A stretch of DNA of 64,000 nucleotides from Chitinophagales bacterium (GTDB lineage: Bacteria > Bacteroidota > Bacteroidia > Chitinophagales > JADJOU01), in the NCBI GenBank assembly GCA_016787225.1, contig JAEUUY010000008.1, forward strand, positions 103,732 to 167,731, written 5' to 3'. Shown here piece after piece: positions 1 to 9,354 of the stretch. The notes below the pieces were generated by a model. The model made no database searches. It was not told where the DNA came from and was given only the letters and a program-made list of their open reading frames with translations. Made by a program: the position numbers and the translations under genes. Numbering within the stretch: the stretch's first letter is position 1; each line of letters begins with the position of its first letter.

Positions 1-2
1 TT

Positions 3-494
3 GATTCGGTTTATACTACTACCAAAGTCTTTACTGATGGCACGACCACTAAGTCTGTCAAGACAATTGCTTTAGAAAATGGCTCAGTAAAAATGAAAGA
101 TGGAAAGCCTATGATAGAAACAAAAAATACCAAGGTTATTAATAGTTCAGACCAATGGTCGCTGGTATTCTGGGTGTTTCTTCAAATTTTATTTGTAACG
201 ATGGTTTATGGTCCTATTGCAGCTTTCTTAGTCGAAATGTTCCCAACTAAAATCCGATATACATCTATGTCACTTCCTTATCATATCGGTAATGGTATAT
301 TTGGTGGATTGCTTCCGGCTATCGCTACCTCTTTGGTCACATCGGCTCAGAAAGCCAATGAAGCAGCAGGACTAGCTAAAACAGCCAATCAATCATACTT
401 AGAAGGATTATGGTATCCGATTATAATAGGCGGTATATGTTTTATCATAGGTGTCTTATATTTAGATGGTAAGGACAACAAAGTCGAGGATTAA
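3..494 (+). CDS. MFS transporter, C-terminal part (gene starts upstream of window)
   Basis: The reading frame is open from the first bases, so only the last ~163 residues are present. A hydrophilic stretch of ~50 residues rich in Thr/Lys/Asp precedes a membrane helix (LVFWVFLQILFVTMVYGPI), then the motif FLVEMFPTKIRYTSMSLPYH, typical of the metabolite:H+ symporter (ProP/YhjE-like) branch of the major facilitator superfamily, then two more membrane helices. It should be an inner-membrane proton-coupled importer; the substrate cannot be told. An internal ATG at 93 lies in the hydrophilic loop and is not a gene start. The next gene follows after 25 bp and is probably co-transcribed. Confidence 0.8.
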   Translation, partial: DSVYTTTKVFTDGTTTKSVKTIALENGSVKMKDGKPMIETKNTKVINSSDQWSLVFWVFLQILFVTMVYGPIAAFLVEMFPTKIRYTSMSLPYHIGNGIFGGLLPAIATSLVTSAQKANEAAGLAKTANQSYLEGLWYPIIIGGICFIIGVLYLDGKDNKVED

Positions 495-519
495 TTTTTA
501 AAATTTAAAATAGTAAACA

Positions 520-747
520 ATGAGTGCATTAAAAAAAGTATTAGGTTTAGTATGGATAGGCTTGGCCCTATTCGCTGGTTATTATCTATATTTCGATCAG
601 GCGCAGCCTAAATTTGAATCGGGCAAGCCTGAAGATATGATTCCAGCTATTATTTACACATTCATTTTACTCCCTCTTATCGTAGGTGGATTGGGCTGCT
701 TTGGCTACTTCTCTCTTACTGGCGAATATAAGGAGTACAATGATTAG
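520..747 (+). CDS. Small two-helix membrane protein downstream of MFS transporter
   Basis: 75 residues with two hydrophobic segments (about residues 6-24 and 45-67) separated by a short polar loop containing FESGKPEDMIP; the C-terminus is short and charged. It lies 25 bp after the MFS gene and ahead of a terminator, so it is the last gene of that unit. Small proteins of this look next to MHS-type transporters in Bacteroidota are, as I recall, grouped as DUF6814; that name is from memory. A role as a transporter accessory subunit is inference. Confidence 0.65.
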   Translation: MSALKKVLGLVWIGLALFAGYYLYFDQAQPKFESGKPEDMIPAIIYTFILLPLIVGGLGCFGYFSLTGEYKEYND

Positions 748-810
748 AATTTTTTGGTTTAGGAGTCTTAGGTTTTCTTTTTTCATGTTTTAGAATTCCT
801 AAGATGACAA

Positions 811-846
811 GGGAGATAGCACAAGCTGTCTCCCTTTGTTTTTTGG
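811..846 (+). terminator. Rho-independent terminator of the MFS unit
   Basis: Ten-base-pair stem gggagatagc / gctgtctccc (one G-U pair) with a 4-nt loop, followed directly by a T-rich tract (tttgtttttt). It sits 63 bp after the 75-residue protein. Confidence 0.85.
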
Positions 847-1287
847 TAAATTATAAGTTATTTTATGAAGCTCTTTAACATTTGATTGCCAAGAAAAAAG
901 TCAAGAAACTTTCAAGGTAGTAAGGTTTAAATAGTTCATTTATTAAAGATATTTGAAATATACATTAAAGCTTTTATCTGAAACTTATGGTAATAGGTAA
1001 GGTTAGTTTAACTGGTTATTGTATCAGGTTTATAGCACTCAATGATATATAGATGTTTTAGAAGATACTTTAAAATTGGGTATGGGGCAGGCAAAATAGA
1101 TGATATTTGAGTGGGTGTATTCTAAAACTGCCGGAATGAATAATTGTAATCTTAGGAGAGTTTCTATGGTAATGCAGTATAATTACATATTAATAAATTC
1201 ATTTAAAAAATGTAATTTTGATTCAAATTAATAATTGAATCTTTGATTATTAAGCATTAGAAATTATTAAAAATTTAAAACAATCCC
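847..1287. other. Intergenic region without recognisable gene
   Basis: About 440 bp of AT-rich sequence with no convincing ORF on either strand and no RNA gene that I recognise. TAATTTTG at 1213-1220 matches the Bacteroidota -7 consensus TAnnTTTG and could drive the gene at 1288, but no TTG -33 box is spaced correctly. Confidence 0.5.
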
Positions 1288-1827
1288 ATGGCATATATAA
1301 GTACAGGAGTGAATCAGCCAGGTATAGTGGAACTTCTACGTTACAAACCATCTACAGGAAATGCACTTTTAAATTTAGCGAACACCTTGTTGATAGAAAC
1401 TTCTCCATTGAGTTCGGGTGAGAGGGAGTTAATTGCTTCTTATGTTTCATATTTAAATGAATGCGAGTTTTGTCATTTATCTCATACAGCCGCAGCTAAT
1501 GCACATTTTAATGACCATGGAGAAACAGTGAATTGTGTCATTCAGAACATAGATACAGCAAATATTTCAGATAAGTTGAAAGCCTTGCTTAGAATAGCAG
1601 CTAAAGTTCAACAAAGTGGTAAACAAGTCCTAAAAACAGATATAGAAACCGCCTTTGAAATGGGAGCTAGTGATGAAGAAATTCACGATACAGTTTTAAT
1701 AGCTGCCGCATTTTGTATGTTTAATCGATATGTAGACGGTTTAGGGACGACCCCCGCTAAAGCAGAAGAGTATGCAGAAATGGGAAAACGAATGACAAGA
1801 GGTTATAAAATGCAGCCAATCACCTAG
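1288..1827 (+). CDS. Carboxymuconolactone decarboxylase / AhpD-like peroxidase-related protein
   Basis: 179 residues, mostly helical. The AhpD-type active-site motif is clear: E58, C59-x-x-C62 and H66 in NECEFCHLSHTAA. In this family the two cysteines form a redox disulfide and the Glu/His relay protons, giving alkylhydroperoxidase-like activity; the length matches the 'peroxidase-related enzyme' branch. It is cytoplasmic, with no signal peptide. The next gene, a TonB-dependent receptor, starts 19 bp downstream, so the two are probably one operon, which suggests detoxification linked to uptake of a metal chelate or reactive organic substrate (inference). Confidence 0.85.
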   Translation: MAYISTGVNQPGIVELLRYKPSTGNALLNLANTLLIETSPLSSGERELIASYVSYLNECEFCHLSHTAAANAHFNDHGETVNCVIQNIDTANISDKLKALLRIAAKVQQSGKQVLKTDIETAFEMGASDEEIHDTVLIAAAFCMFNRYVDGLGTTPAKAEEYAEMGKRMTRGYKMQPIT

Positions 1828-1846
1828 TGCACTGCACATACCTATT

Positions 1847-4030
1847 ATGAGTAAATTTTTATTGTTTGTTTGTTTTGTTATACATTCCACAGCTTCTTAC
1901 AGTCAAAGACAAAAAGATACTGCTAGGGCATTAAAACTCTCGGAAGTCAATATAATAGGTCATGAGCAGCGAAATCAAGTGACTAGACATCCAGCTATTT
2001 CTGGGACTTATATCTTTGATGGGAAGAAATCAGAAGTCATTTCGTTAAAGACGTTAGATGCTAATATAACGGACAAAACTGGAAGACAGATATTTGCTAA
2101 AGTACCTGGCGTTTTCGTTTACGACATGGATGGTGCGGGCAATCAGATGAATATCTCCACTCGTGGGCTAGATCCTCACCGCGGCTGGGAGTTTAATATT
2201 CGTAAAGACGGTATCATCACTAATTCTGATATGTACACATATCCTGCGAGTCATTATAGTATTCCTATGGAAAGTGTGGAGCGGATTGAATTGGTTAGAG
2301 GTACTGGCTCCTTGCAGTTCGGAGCGCAATTTGGCGGTATGCTCAATTATGTATCTAAACAAGCAGATACATCAAAAAAATTAGGTTTTGAAAGTTACAA
2401 TACAATTGGCTCCTTTAATTTATTGAGTAGCTATAATGCCATTCATGGAAAGTTAGGAAAATGGAAATACTATGCTTATTTTGCTAAAAAGTCGAGAGAC
2501 GGCTATCGAAAAAATGAACACACGGATTACGAGGCTCAAGGGGTTCAATTGTGCTATGAGCTAAATGCTAATCTCACATTGAGAGCAGACTGGGCGAGAT
2601 CTTATTATTTATATAGAATTCCAGGACCTTTGACGGACGCTCTATTTCAAACCGACCCTACCCAATCCACTCGCTCGAGAAATTATTTCAGTCCTTCAAT
2701 TAACATTCCTTCATTGAGTATCAAGTGGAAATTGGCAGATAAAACAGATTTAGAATTTACAAGTTCTGCCGTTCTCGGTGCCAGAAATTCAGTTCTATTT
2801 GATAAACCAGCTACGGTTATGGATAGTATTAATTTTTCTACCAATCAATATAACTCAAGACAAGTGGATATAGATGAATTTAATAGCTATACCAATGAAT
2901 TGCGCATTTTACAATCGTATAAATTAGGCAAACATGCAAGTCATCTTTCGTTCGGAATTCATCTGATGAATAATAATATGCGCCGCAGGCAGCAAGGCAG
3001 AGGAACTACAGGTAGTGATTATGATTTGAGTCTGACCAATACTACTTGGGGAAGAGATGTATATCTAAAAACGAGGAATACAGCGCTATTTGCAGAGAAT
3101 TCATTTAAACTTTCAGAGAAATTATCTATCAATGCAGGTGGGAGATACGAATCGGGTTCTAGCAATATGAGTGGGTTCATTGTTTATTACCCTACAGATA
3201 AAATTCCTTTAGAATTGAATAGAAATTTTATTTTATTGGGCACTTCGATTAGTTATAAAGAAAATAGCCATGTTGAGTTTTATGGCGGATGGTCGCAGAC
3301 ATATAGACCAATGATTTTTAAAGATATTATACCTACAGATGCGTTTGAAAAAGTAGATCCTAATATAAAAGATGCAGATGGATACAATGCTGAAATAGGA
3401 ACGAGAGGGAGTTATAAATTTTTAAAATGGGATATCACAGCCTTTGCTCTGCAATATAATCATCGATTTGGTAGCATACTTCAATCTGACTCCTTCGGAA
3501 ATTTTTATACATATCGGACAAACGTGGGAAACTCATTGACGAAAGGAATCGAATTCTATATTCAGGCAAATTGGACTTTAACAAAGGATTTGAACATGAC
3601 TATTTACACCTCCACTACCTATATGGAAGGGAAATACACGAGTGGTATCATAAAATCGGGGACTACTAATTTTAATATCGAGGGTAATGAGATAGAGAGT
3701 GTGCCTAGGGTGATCTCTAGAAACGGTTGGACGATTCAATACAAAAAACTAAGCATCTCCACTTTGCTTAGTTATACTTCTCGTTCGTTCGCAGATCCGC
3801 TCAATACTGAGGTTCCTTCTGCTAATGGTGCCGTAGGTATTGTCCCAGCTTATACCCTACTTGACATGAATGCCAGTTATAAAGTATCCAATCACCTAAC
3901 CATCAAATCAAGTTTAAATAACATAACCAACACTCAGTATTTTACAAAGCGACCTCTTTTTTATCCTGGTCCAGGTATATGGCCTTCCGATGGATTTAAT
4001 GGTTCTTTTTCGTTTATAGTTAAACTATAG
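1847..4030 (+). CDS. TonB-dependent outer-membrane receptor, FecA-like
   Basis: 727 residues with a signal peptide (cleavage after about FVIHSTASYS-Q). A plug domain follows at about residues 60-170 (GRQIFAKVPGVFVYD, RIELVRGTGSLQFGAQFGG), then a beta-barrel of alternating aromatic strands ending in FSFIVKL. There is no carboxypeptidase-like N-terminal extension and no long FecA-type signalling domain. The plug, with its 'STRGLDPHRGWEFNIRKDG' stretch, is closest in style to ferric-citrate/siderophore receptors. The ligand is inferred only. It is coupled to the AhpD-like gene 19 bp upstream. Confidence 0.85.
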   Translation: MSKFLLFVCFVIHSTASYSQRQKDTARALKLSEVNIIGHEQRNQVTRHPAISGTYIFDGKKSEVISLKTLDANITDKTGRQIFAKVPGVFVYDMDGAGNQMNISTRGLDPHRGWEFNIRKDGIITNSDMYTYPASHYSIPMESVERIELVRGTGSLQFGAQFGGMLNYVSKQADTSKKLGFESYNTIGSFNLLSSYNAIHGKLGKWKYYAYFAKKSRDGYRKNEHTDYEAQGVQLCYELNANLTLRADWARSYYLYRIPGPLTDALFQTDPTQSTRSRNYFSPSINIPSLSIKWKLADKTDLEFTSSAVLGARNSVLFDKPATVMDSINFSTNQYNSRQVDIDEFNSYTNELRILQSYKLGKHASHLSFGIHLMNNNMRRRQQGRGTTGSDYDLSLTNTTWGRDVYLKTRNTALFAENSFKLSEKLSINAGGRYESGSSNMSGFIVYYPTDKIPLELNRNFILLGTSISYKENSHVEFYGGWSQTYRPMIFKDIIPTDAFEKVDPNIKDADGYNAEIGTRGSYKFLKWDITAFALQYNHRFGSILQSDSFGNFYTYRTNVGNSLTKGIEFYIQANWTLTKDLNMTIYTSTTYMEGKYTSGIIKSGTTNFNIEGNEIESVPRVISRNGWTIQYKKLSISTLLSYTSRSFADPLNTEVPSANGAVGIVPAYTLLDMNASYKVSNHLTIKSSLNNITNTQYFTKRPLFYPGPGIWPSDGFNGSFSFIVKL

Positions 4031-4077
4031 ATTAATATAAATGTTATATTTAAATTACCTTTAAATTTAAAAATCCA

Positions 4078-4272
4078 ATGACCCCTCTCAAAAGAATTAT
4101 AGCCGCCATTGCCTTAGCTATTTTATTTTTTGTTTTGATAAACTTCCCATTGATTTCAATAGTCAATCGAGATGAGTTTTTCATCGGTTTTCCTATTTTA
4201 TATTGTTATGTCTTTGCTCTTTGGTTTTTATTTATATTGGGTATTTTCTTAATTTACAGGAGATATGAATAG
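4078..4272 (+). CDS. Small two-helix membrane protein preceding the symporter-kinase
   Basis: 64 residues with two hydrophobic segments (about residues 7-27 and 37-59) and a basic C-terminal tail (YRRYE). Its last 8 nt overlap the start of the symporter-histidine kinase gene, a strong sign of translational coupling. Short helical proteins commonly pair with sodium/solute symporters (DUF3311/DUF485-like partners), so a partner of the SSS module is the natural guess, but I do not recognise the family. Confidence 0.65.
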   Translation: MTPLKRIIAAIALAILFFVLINFPLISIVNRDEFFIGFPILYCYVFALWFLFILGIFLIYRRYE

Positions 4273-6988
4273 CTTCCAATTCCTAGCTGTATTTGTATCT
4301 ATAGGCTATCTTGTAGTTCTATTCATTATAGCCTATCTTGTCGAGAAAAAAACCTCTTGGAAAGATTATGTCAAGTCTAGTTCCACTATCTATGCCTTGT
4401 CTTTAGCTATCTATTGTACAGCTTGGACCTTTTATGGCAGTATTGGATCGGCTTCTAAATCAGGTATCTCATTTCTACCTATTTATCTTGGCCCTACTAT
4501 TATGATGCCTTTCTGGTTTTTGATTATTAAAAAAATTAATCGTATAGCCAAGGCAGCCAATATTACCACATTTGCAGACTTTCTGTCGATACGTTATTCG
4601 AATAGCAGCAATCTCGGTATGTTCATTACTTTACTGATGATTATTGGTATTATACCATATATTTCATTACAGATTAAGGCTATTTCTGAGAGCTTTTACT
4701 TACTCTTGCAGATCAATCATCAAGATTTAGGATTATTTTCGAGTTTAAATTTACCGGTGACGGTGACTGCTGTCATGGGGATATTCATTATCGTATTCGC
4801 TACCCAAAAGATGGAATCTACCGAGCACCATACTGGCATTGTAGCGTCGATAGCGTTTGAATCCTTATTTAAATTACTTGCATTTCTGATAGCTGGTTTT
4901 GTAATCTCTTACTGTATATTTAGCAGTCCGACCGACATATATCTGAAAACAACGCTTATTCAAGGAGGGAATAAATTTCTGACTATGCCTGCTCAACAAA
5001 GCTATCTTGAATGGGCGGGATTTACTATTCTGTCGGGAATTGCCGTTATTATTCTACCGCGGCAATTTCAGGTTGCTGTCATAGAAAATACCAATGAAAT
5101 CCATTTAAAATCCGCCATGTGGAAGTTTCCACTTTATTTGTTTTTAATTAATCTATTTGTACTGCCTGTCGCACTGGGAGGCAATATTTTTCTAGCCAAT
5201 TTTCAAGGACTAAACCCAGATTATTATCTATTAGAAATACCATTGGTCAATCAGATGAAGTACATTGGTCTCTTAGTATTCTTAGGCGGATTCTCTGCTG
5301 CTAGCGCTATGATAGCTATAGAGACGGTAGCTTTGAGCAATATGTTGAGCAATAATTTTATAATTCCGTTGAGTTTAAAATTTGGAGAGAGCACCATGCG
5401 CGATACCATAGCTAAAAGGACACTTTTATTGCGAAGAGTGAGTGTAGTCATCATTTTATTGTTGACTCTTATTTACTTTAAATCTATTTCTCCCTTGTAT
5501 TCTTTGGTGAGCATTGGCTTGATTTCCTTTGTCTTCGTGGCACAATTTTTTCCAGCTATACTAGGTTCACTTTACCTAAAGCAAAGCAATTCAAAAGCTG
5601 TTTTCGGCGGAGTTTTCATCGGATTTTGCATTTGGCTCTATACCTTGGTTTTGCCTTCCATCATCGAAGGAACTACTTGGGGGCAAGATATATTGACACA
5701 GGGCTTGTTTGGACTTAGTATATTCAAGCCGAATGCTTTATTTGGTCTTTCAGCCTTTTCACCAGTTATACACAGTTTTTTTTGGTCTATGTTTTTCAAT
5801 GTGTTGGTCTATCTATTATTATGTTTTTGGAACAAGCCTACGAACTATGAAAAGCAGCAAGCACATATATACGTCGATGTTTTTAAGTATTCTAGTGTGG
5901 ATGAATCTCGTGTAGTTTGGAAAGAATTTGCCGCACTAGCAGATTTGAAAAGTTTGATGATGAAATTCATGGGCGAGGAAAGAACCAATACGGCACTCAA
6001 TTCCTTTATGAAGCGGTTTGATATCAAAGATGAGACAGAAATGACTTCTGATCCTAGACTAATTCCCTTTGTCGAAAGGCTGTTAAGTAAGTTTGTGGGG
6101 ACAGTCTCTGCCAGGATATTAATCGAGTCAGTCATAAAAGAGAAAGATATTTTTATAAATGAAATGCTGGATATCATTCAAGAATCAAAAGAAGTAATCT
6201 CTCTCAACAGAGAATTGACTAAGAAGTCCAATGAACTAGAAAAAGCAAAATCAGAGTTGGAACATATAAATCAACAACTTCGATTGCATGACCAGACCAA
6301 AAATGAATTTCTCTCTACAGTAAGCCATGAGTTAAAGTCTCCTTTGACTTCTATACGCTCTCTATCCGAAATATTGACAGAGTCAGAAGGTCTTTCCGAA
6401 CAAGAAATATCAAATTTTTCTGGTATTATCAATAAAGAGAGTGCACGAATTACTCGTCTAATTAATCAATTATTAGACCTAGAAAAATATGATACAGGCA
6501 AGGAATCTTTAGTTTTAGGTGTGGTGAATTTAACTGAATTTTTCGAAGACATTCAGGATGCCTTGAGAGCAGAGCTGTCTGATAAAGAAATGATACTGCG
6601 TATTGATGTAGATAAAAAATTGAATGAGCTCATCATGGATCGAGATAAACTCATGCAGGTATTTATCAACCTCGTGAGTAATTCTATAAAATTTTCACCC
6701 CAAAATACCTCCGTAGAAATTCTAGTTTCTAAAATAGGCGATTATATTCTTGCTGAAATTAGTGATAAGGGGCATGGTATAGATCCGCTCTACCACGAAT
6801 TAATTTTTGACCGATTTTTTCAAGCCAAAGATCAAACCATACTTAAACCTAAGGGAAGTGGATTAGGACTTGCTATATCCAAGAAAATAGTAGAACTGCA
6901 CAAAGGAAGAATTTATGTAAAAGAGAGTAGCGAAAAAGGCACTACTTTTGCTATAGAATTGCCACAACTTAAAAACGATGAGCGCTAA
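4265..6988 (+). CDS. Sodium/solute symporter-fused sensor histidine kinase (CbrA/CrbS-like)
   Basis: 907 residues. Residues ~1-500 form a polytopic sodium:solute symporter (SSS) domain of about 13 helices. After a linker, ~640-675 is a coiled coil. HisKA carries the phospho-acceptor H688 in STVSHELKSPL, and the HATPase has an N-box near 805 (NLVSNSIKF), DKGHGID near 834 and GSGLGLAISKK near 864. All kinase boxes are intact. Known relatives (CbrA, CrbS/ActS) couple substrate sensing or transport to phosphotransfer. It overlaps the 64-residue protein by 8 nt and the receiver gene by 11 nt. With acetyl- and propionyl-CoA synthetases downstream, the likely cue is acetate or another short-chain carboxylate (inference). 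Confidence 0.9.
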   Translation: MNSFQFLAVFVSIGYLVVLFIIAYLVEKKTSWKDYVKSSSTIYALSLAIYCTAWTFYGSIGSASKSGISFLPIYLGPTIMMPFWFLIIKKINRIAKAANITTFADFLSIRYSNSSNLGMFITLLMIIGIIPYISLQIKAISESFYLLLQINHQDLGLFSSLNLPVTVTAVMGIFIIVFATQKMESTEHHTGIVASIAFESLFKLLAFLIAGFVISYCIFSSPTDIYLKTTLIQGGNKFLTMPAQQSYLEWAGFTILSGIAVIILPRQFQVAVIENTNEIHLKSAMWKFPLYLFLINLFVLPVALGGNIFLANFQGLNPDYYLLEIPLVNQMKYIGLLVFLGGFSAASAMIAIETVALSNMLSNNFIIPLSLKFGESTMRDTIAKRTLLLRRVSVVIILLLTLIYFKSISPLYSLVSIGLISFVFVAQFFPAILGSLYLKQSNSKAVFGGVFIGFCIWLYTLVLPSIIEGTTWGQDILTQGLFGLSIFKPNALFGLSAFSPVIHSFFWSMFFNVLVYLLLCFWNKPTNYEKQQAHIYVDVFKYSSVDESRVVWKEFAALADLKSLMMKFMGEERTNTALNSFMKRFDIKDETEMTSDPRLIPFVERLLSKFVGTVSARILIESVIKEKDIFINEMLDIIQESKEVISLNRELTKKSNELEKAKSELEHINQQLRLHDQTKNEFLSTVSHELKSPLTSIRSLSEILTESEGLSEQEISNFSGIINKESARITRLINQLLDLEKYDTGKESLVLGVVNLTEFFEDIQDALRAELSDKEMILRIDVDKKLNELIMDRDKLMQVFINLVSNSIKFSPQNTSVEILVSKIGDYILAEISDKGHGIDPLYHELIFDRFFQAKDQTILKPKGSGLGLAISKKIVELHKGRIYVKESSEKGTTFAIELPQLKNDER

Positions 6989-7343
6989 ACTTTTACTTGT
7001 TGACGACGAACCCAATATCCTTCTCTCATTAGATTTTCTAATGCGCAAAAATGGTTTTCAAGTATTAATAGCGCGCAATGGCACAGAGGCCTTAGAGCTG
7101 CTCAATGAGCATACACCCGATCTTGTTATCCTAGATATCATGATGCCGGATGTGGATGGCTATCAGATTTGTCAGCATATCAAATCCGACGCAAAATTAA
7201 AGTCCACCAAAGTAATTTTCTTATCTGCAAAGTCAAAAGAGAGTGATATAGCCAAAGGATTAGAACTCGGAGCCGATGCTTATATGACCAAGCCATTTGC
7301 CAATAAGGCTCTATTGGAAAAGGTAAAGGAATTGATTTCTTAA
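6978..7343 (+). CDS. Single-domain response regulator (receiver only)
   Basis: 121 residues making one complete CheY-type receiver: acidic pair D9/D10, phospho-acceptor D53 (LVILDIMMPD), conserved S83 and K105 (TKPF). There is no DNA-binding or other output domain. The gene overlaps the symporter-kinase by 11 nt, so it is its cognate partner. In the comparable CrbS/CrbR system the regulator carries a DNA-binding domain; its absence here means output must go through another protein, a phosphorelay or feedback on the kinase (inference). Confidence 0.93.
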   Translation: MSAKLLLVDDEPNILLSLDFLMRKNGFQVLIARNGTEALELLNEHTPDLVILDIMMPDVDGYQICQHIKSDAKLKSTKVIFLSAKSKESDIAKGLELGADAYMTKPFANKALLEKVKELIS

Positions 7344-7394
7344 TTGCCTATATCATTTTAACGCTCTATACACATTCTAGTCATTTTTTATACC

Positions 7395-7402
7395 TACCTT
7401 TG
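7395..7402 (+). promoter_or_regulatory. -7 promoter element upstream of acetyl-CoA synthetase
   Basis: TACCTTTG matches TAnnTTTG. It lies 22 bp before the ATG at 7425, so acs probably has its own promoter in addition to read-through from the receiver gene. No TTG is found at the usual -33 distance, which would suit an activated promoter. Confidence 0.5.
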
Positions 7403-7424
7403 GTTTCGTATAAAACGATTCAAT

Positions 7425-9314
7425 ATGCGTATAAGAACTCTCGCTGAATACCAAACTGCTTATCAAAAAAGTGTTGAAACTCCAGAGCTATTCTGGGATG
7501 AGATTGCTTCGAATTTTCAATGGAAAAAGAAGTGGGACAAAACTTTGGACTGGAATTTTTCTGAACCCAATGTAAAATGGTTTGTCAATGGCAAATTAAA
7601 TATCACAGAAAATTGTATTGACAGACATTTAGCAACCCAGCCTGATAAAACGGCTATTATCTGGGAACCTAATGAAATCGGTGAGCAGTTTAAAACATTT
7701 ACCTACCGTCAACTCTATCATGAAGTCTGTACTATGGCGAATGTTTTGAAAAATATGGGGGTCAAAAAAGGCGATAGAGTTTGTATATATCTACCTATGA
7801 TACCGGAATTGGCATTTGCGGTATTGGCTTGCGCTAGAATAGGTGCAGTGCATAGTGTGGTATTTGCAGGTTTTTCATCGAGTGCTATTGCCGATAGATT
7901 GATTGATGCCAAGGCTGATTTTATCATTACCTCCGACGGAATGAGCCGAGGGCCTAAGGCTATGAATATTAAAGAGATCGTCGATGGGGCATTGGAAAAA
8001 ATAGATTTTATCAAAAAAATTCTTGTGGTCAATCGTATGAACTCTGCTGTGAATATGCAAGATGGCAGGGATATATGGTATCATGAAGTCAATCAAGGAG
8101 TTTCTAACGAATGCGAGGCGGAGGAAATGGATAGTGAAGATATGTTATTCATTCTTTATACTTCCGGTTCTACTGGCAAGCCTAAGGGCGTAGTTCATAC
8201 TTGTGGCGGTTATATGGTTTATGCTGCTTATACATTTGCGAATGTATTTCAGTATGAATCGGATGAAATTCATTGGTGCACTGCAGACATTGGATGGGTG
8301 ACAGGACATAGCTATATAATCTATGGACCATTAGCGAATGGTGCTACTACCTTGATGTTTGAAGGAATTCCTACCTATCCTGAAGTAGATCGTTTCTGGT
8401 CTGTATGTGATAAGCATAAAGTTAATATTTTCTATACTGCTCCAACAGCTATTCGTTCATTAATGGCTTATGGATCTGAGCCCGTCGATAAGCACAATTT
8501 ATCTTCATTGCGAAAATTAGGCAGTGTAGGGGAGCCTATTAATGAAGAGGCATACCATTGGTTTGAGCGCCACGTAGGTAAGGGAAGATGCCCTGTGGTA
8601 GATACATGGTGGCAAACTGAAACAGGTGGCATTATGATAACGACTATGGCAGGTGTGACAGAATCGCCAGCGAGCTTTGCGGGTTACCCGATGCCAGGGA
8701 TACAACCGAGCTTGGTGACACCAGAAGGTAAATTGATAGAAGGAAATGATGTAGAAGGATATTTATGCATCGACTATCCTTGGCCATCTGTGCTTCGCAC
8801 GACATACGGCGATCACGAACGCTGCCGAATCAATTATTTCGCTACCTATCAAAATAAATATTTTACAGGAGATGGCGTATATCGGGACAAAGATGGAAGA
8901 TATAGAATCATAGGTAGAGTAGATGATGTGATTAATGTTTCCGGTCATAGATTCGGAACTGCAGAAATAGAAAACGCTATCGATGAAAATCCTGCTGTGA
9001 TAGAAACTGCTGTGGTGGGCTATCCGCATGATATCAAGGGGCAGGGAATTTATGCATTTGTCATTTTAGAAAGTCATGCAGAGCCCAGTGAGGATACTAA
9101 GAAATCTATCATCGATACTTTGGTCAAGGAAATAGGACCTATTGCTAAACCTGATAAAATACAATTTGTCCCAGGTCTTCCAAAAACGAGAAGTGGTAAA
9201 ATCATGCGCAGAATATTGAGAAAAATTGCCGAAGGAGATACATCTAATTTAGGCGATGTGACGACATTGATAGACCCTTCTATCGTCGAAAAAATTAAGT
9301 CAGGAGCGATATAG
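7425..9314 (+). CDS. acsA: Acetyl-CoA synthetase (AMP-forming)
   Basis: 629 residues, close to the family length (~650). The N-terminal ACS domain is followed by the AMP-binding loop YTSGSTGKPKG (~residue 245), the substrate-pocket motif VDTWWQTETGG (the Trp that restricts the pocket to acetate in Acs), and the hinge/C-terminal domain with GRVDDVINVSGHR. The C-terminal catalytic lysine is K592 in KTRSGKIMRRIL, equivalent to the lysine whose acetylation controls Salmonella Acs. It converts acetate + ATP + CoA to acetyl-CoA in the cytoplasm. Placement directly after a symporter-kinase/receiver pair suggests acetate-responsive expression. Confidence 0.95.
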   Translation: MRIRTLAEYQTAYQKSVETPELFWDEIASNFQWKKKWDKTLDWNFSEPNVKWFVNGKLNITENCIDRHLATQPDKTAIIWEPNEIGEQFKTFTYRQLYHEVCTMANVLKNMGVKKGDRVCIYLPMIPELAFAVLACARIGAVHSVVFAGFSSSAIADRLIDAKADFIITSDGMSRGPKAMNIKEIVDGALEKIDFIKKILVVNRMNSAVNMQDGRDIWYHEVNQGVSNECEAEEMDSEDMLFILYTSGSTGKPKGVVHTCGGYMVYAAYTFANVFQYESDEIHWCTADIGWVTGHSYIIYGPLANGATTLMFEGIPTYPEVDRFWSVCDKHKVNIFYTAPTAIRSLMAYGSEPVDKHNLSSLRKLGSVGEPINEEAYHWFERHVGKGRCPVVDTWWQTETGGIMITTMAGVTESPASFAGYPMPGIQPSLVTPEGKLIEGNDVEGYLCIDYPWPSVLRTTYGDHERCRINYFATYQNKYFTGDGVYRDKDGRYRIIGRVDDVINVSGHRFGTAEIENAIDENPAVIETAVVGYPHDIKGQGIYAFVILESHAEPSEDTKKSIIDTLVKEIGPIAKPDKIQFVPGLPKTRSGKIMRRILRKIAEGDTSNLGDVTTLIDPSIVEKIKSGAI

Positions 9315-9354
9315 ATTATATCTGAATTAGATACTTTCAACTATTAACTATTTT

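Noticed and set aside
1213..1220. TAATTTTG as promoter of the AhpD-like gene
   Set aside because: Matches the -7 consensus but lacks a -33 box and such octamers are frequent by chance in this AT-rich gap.
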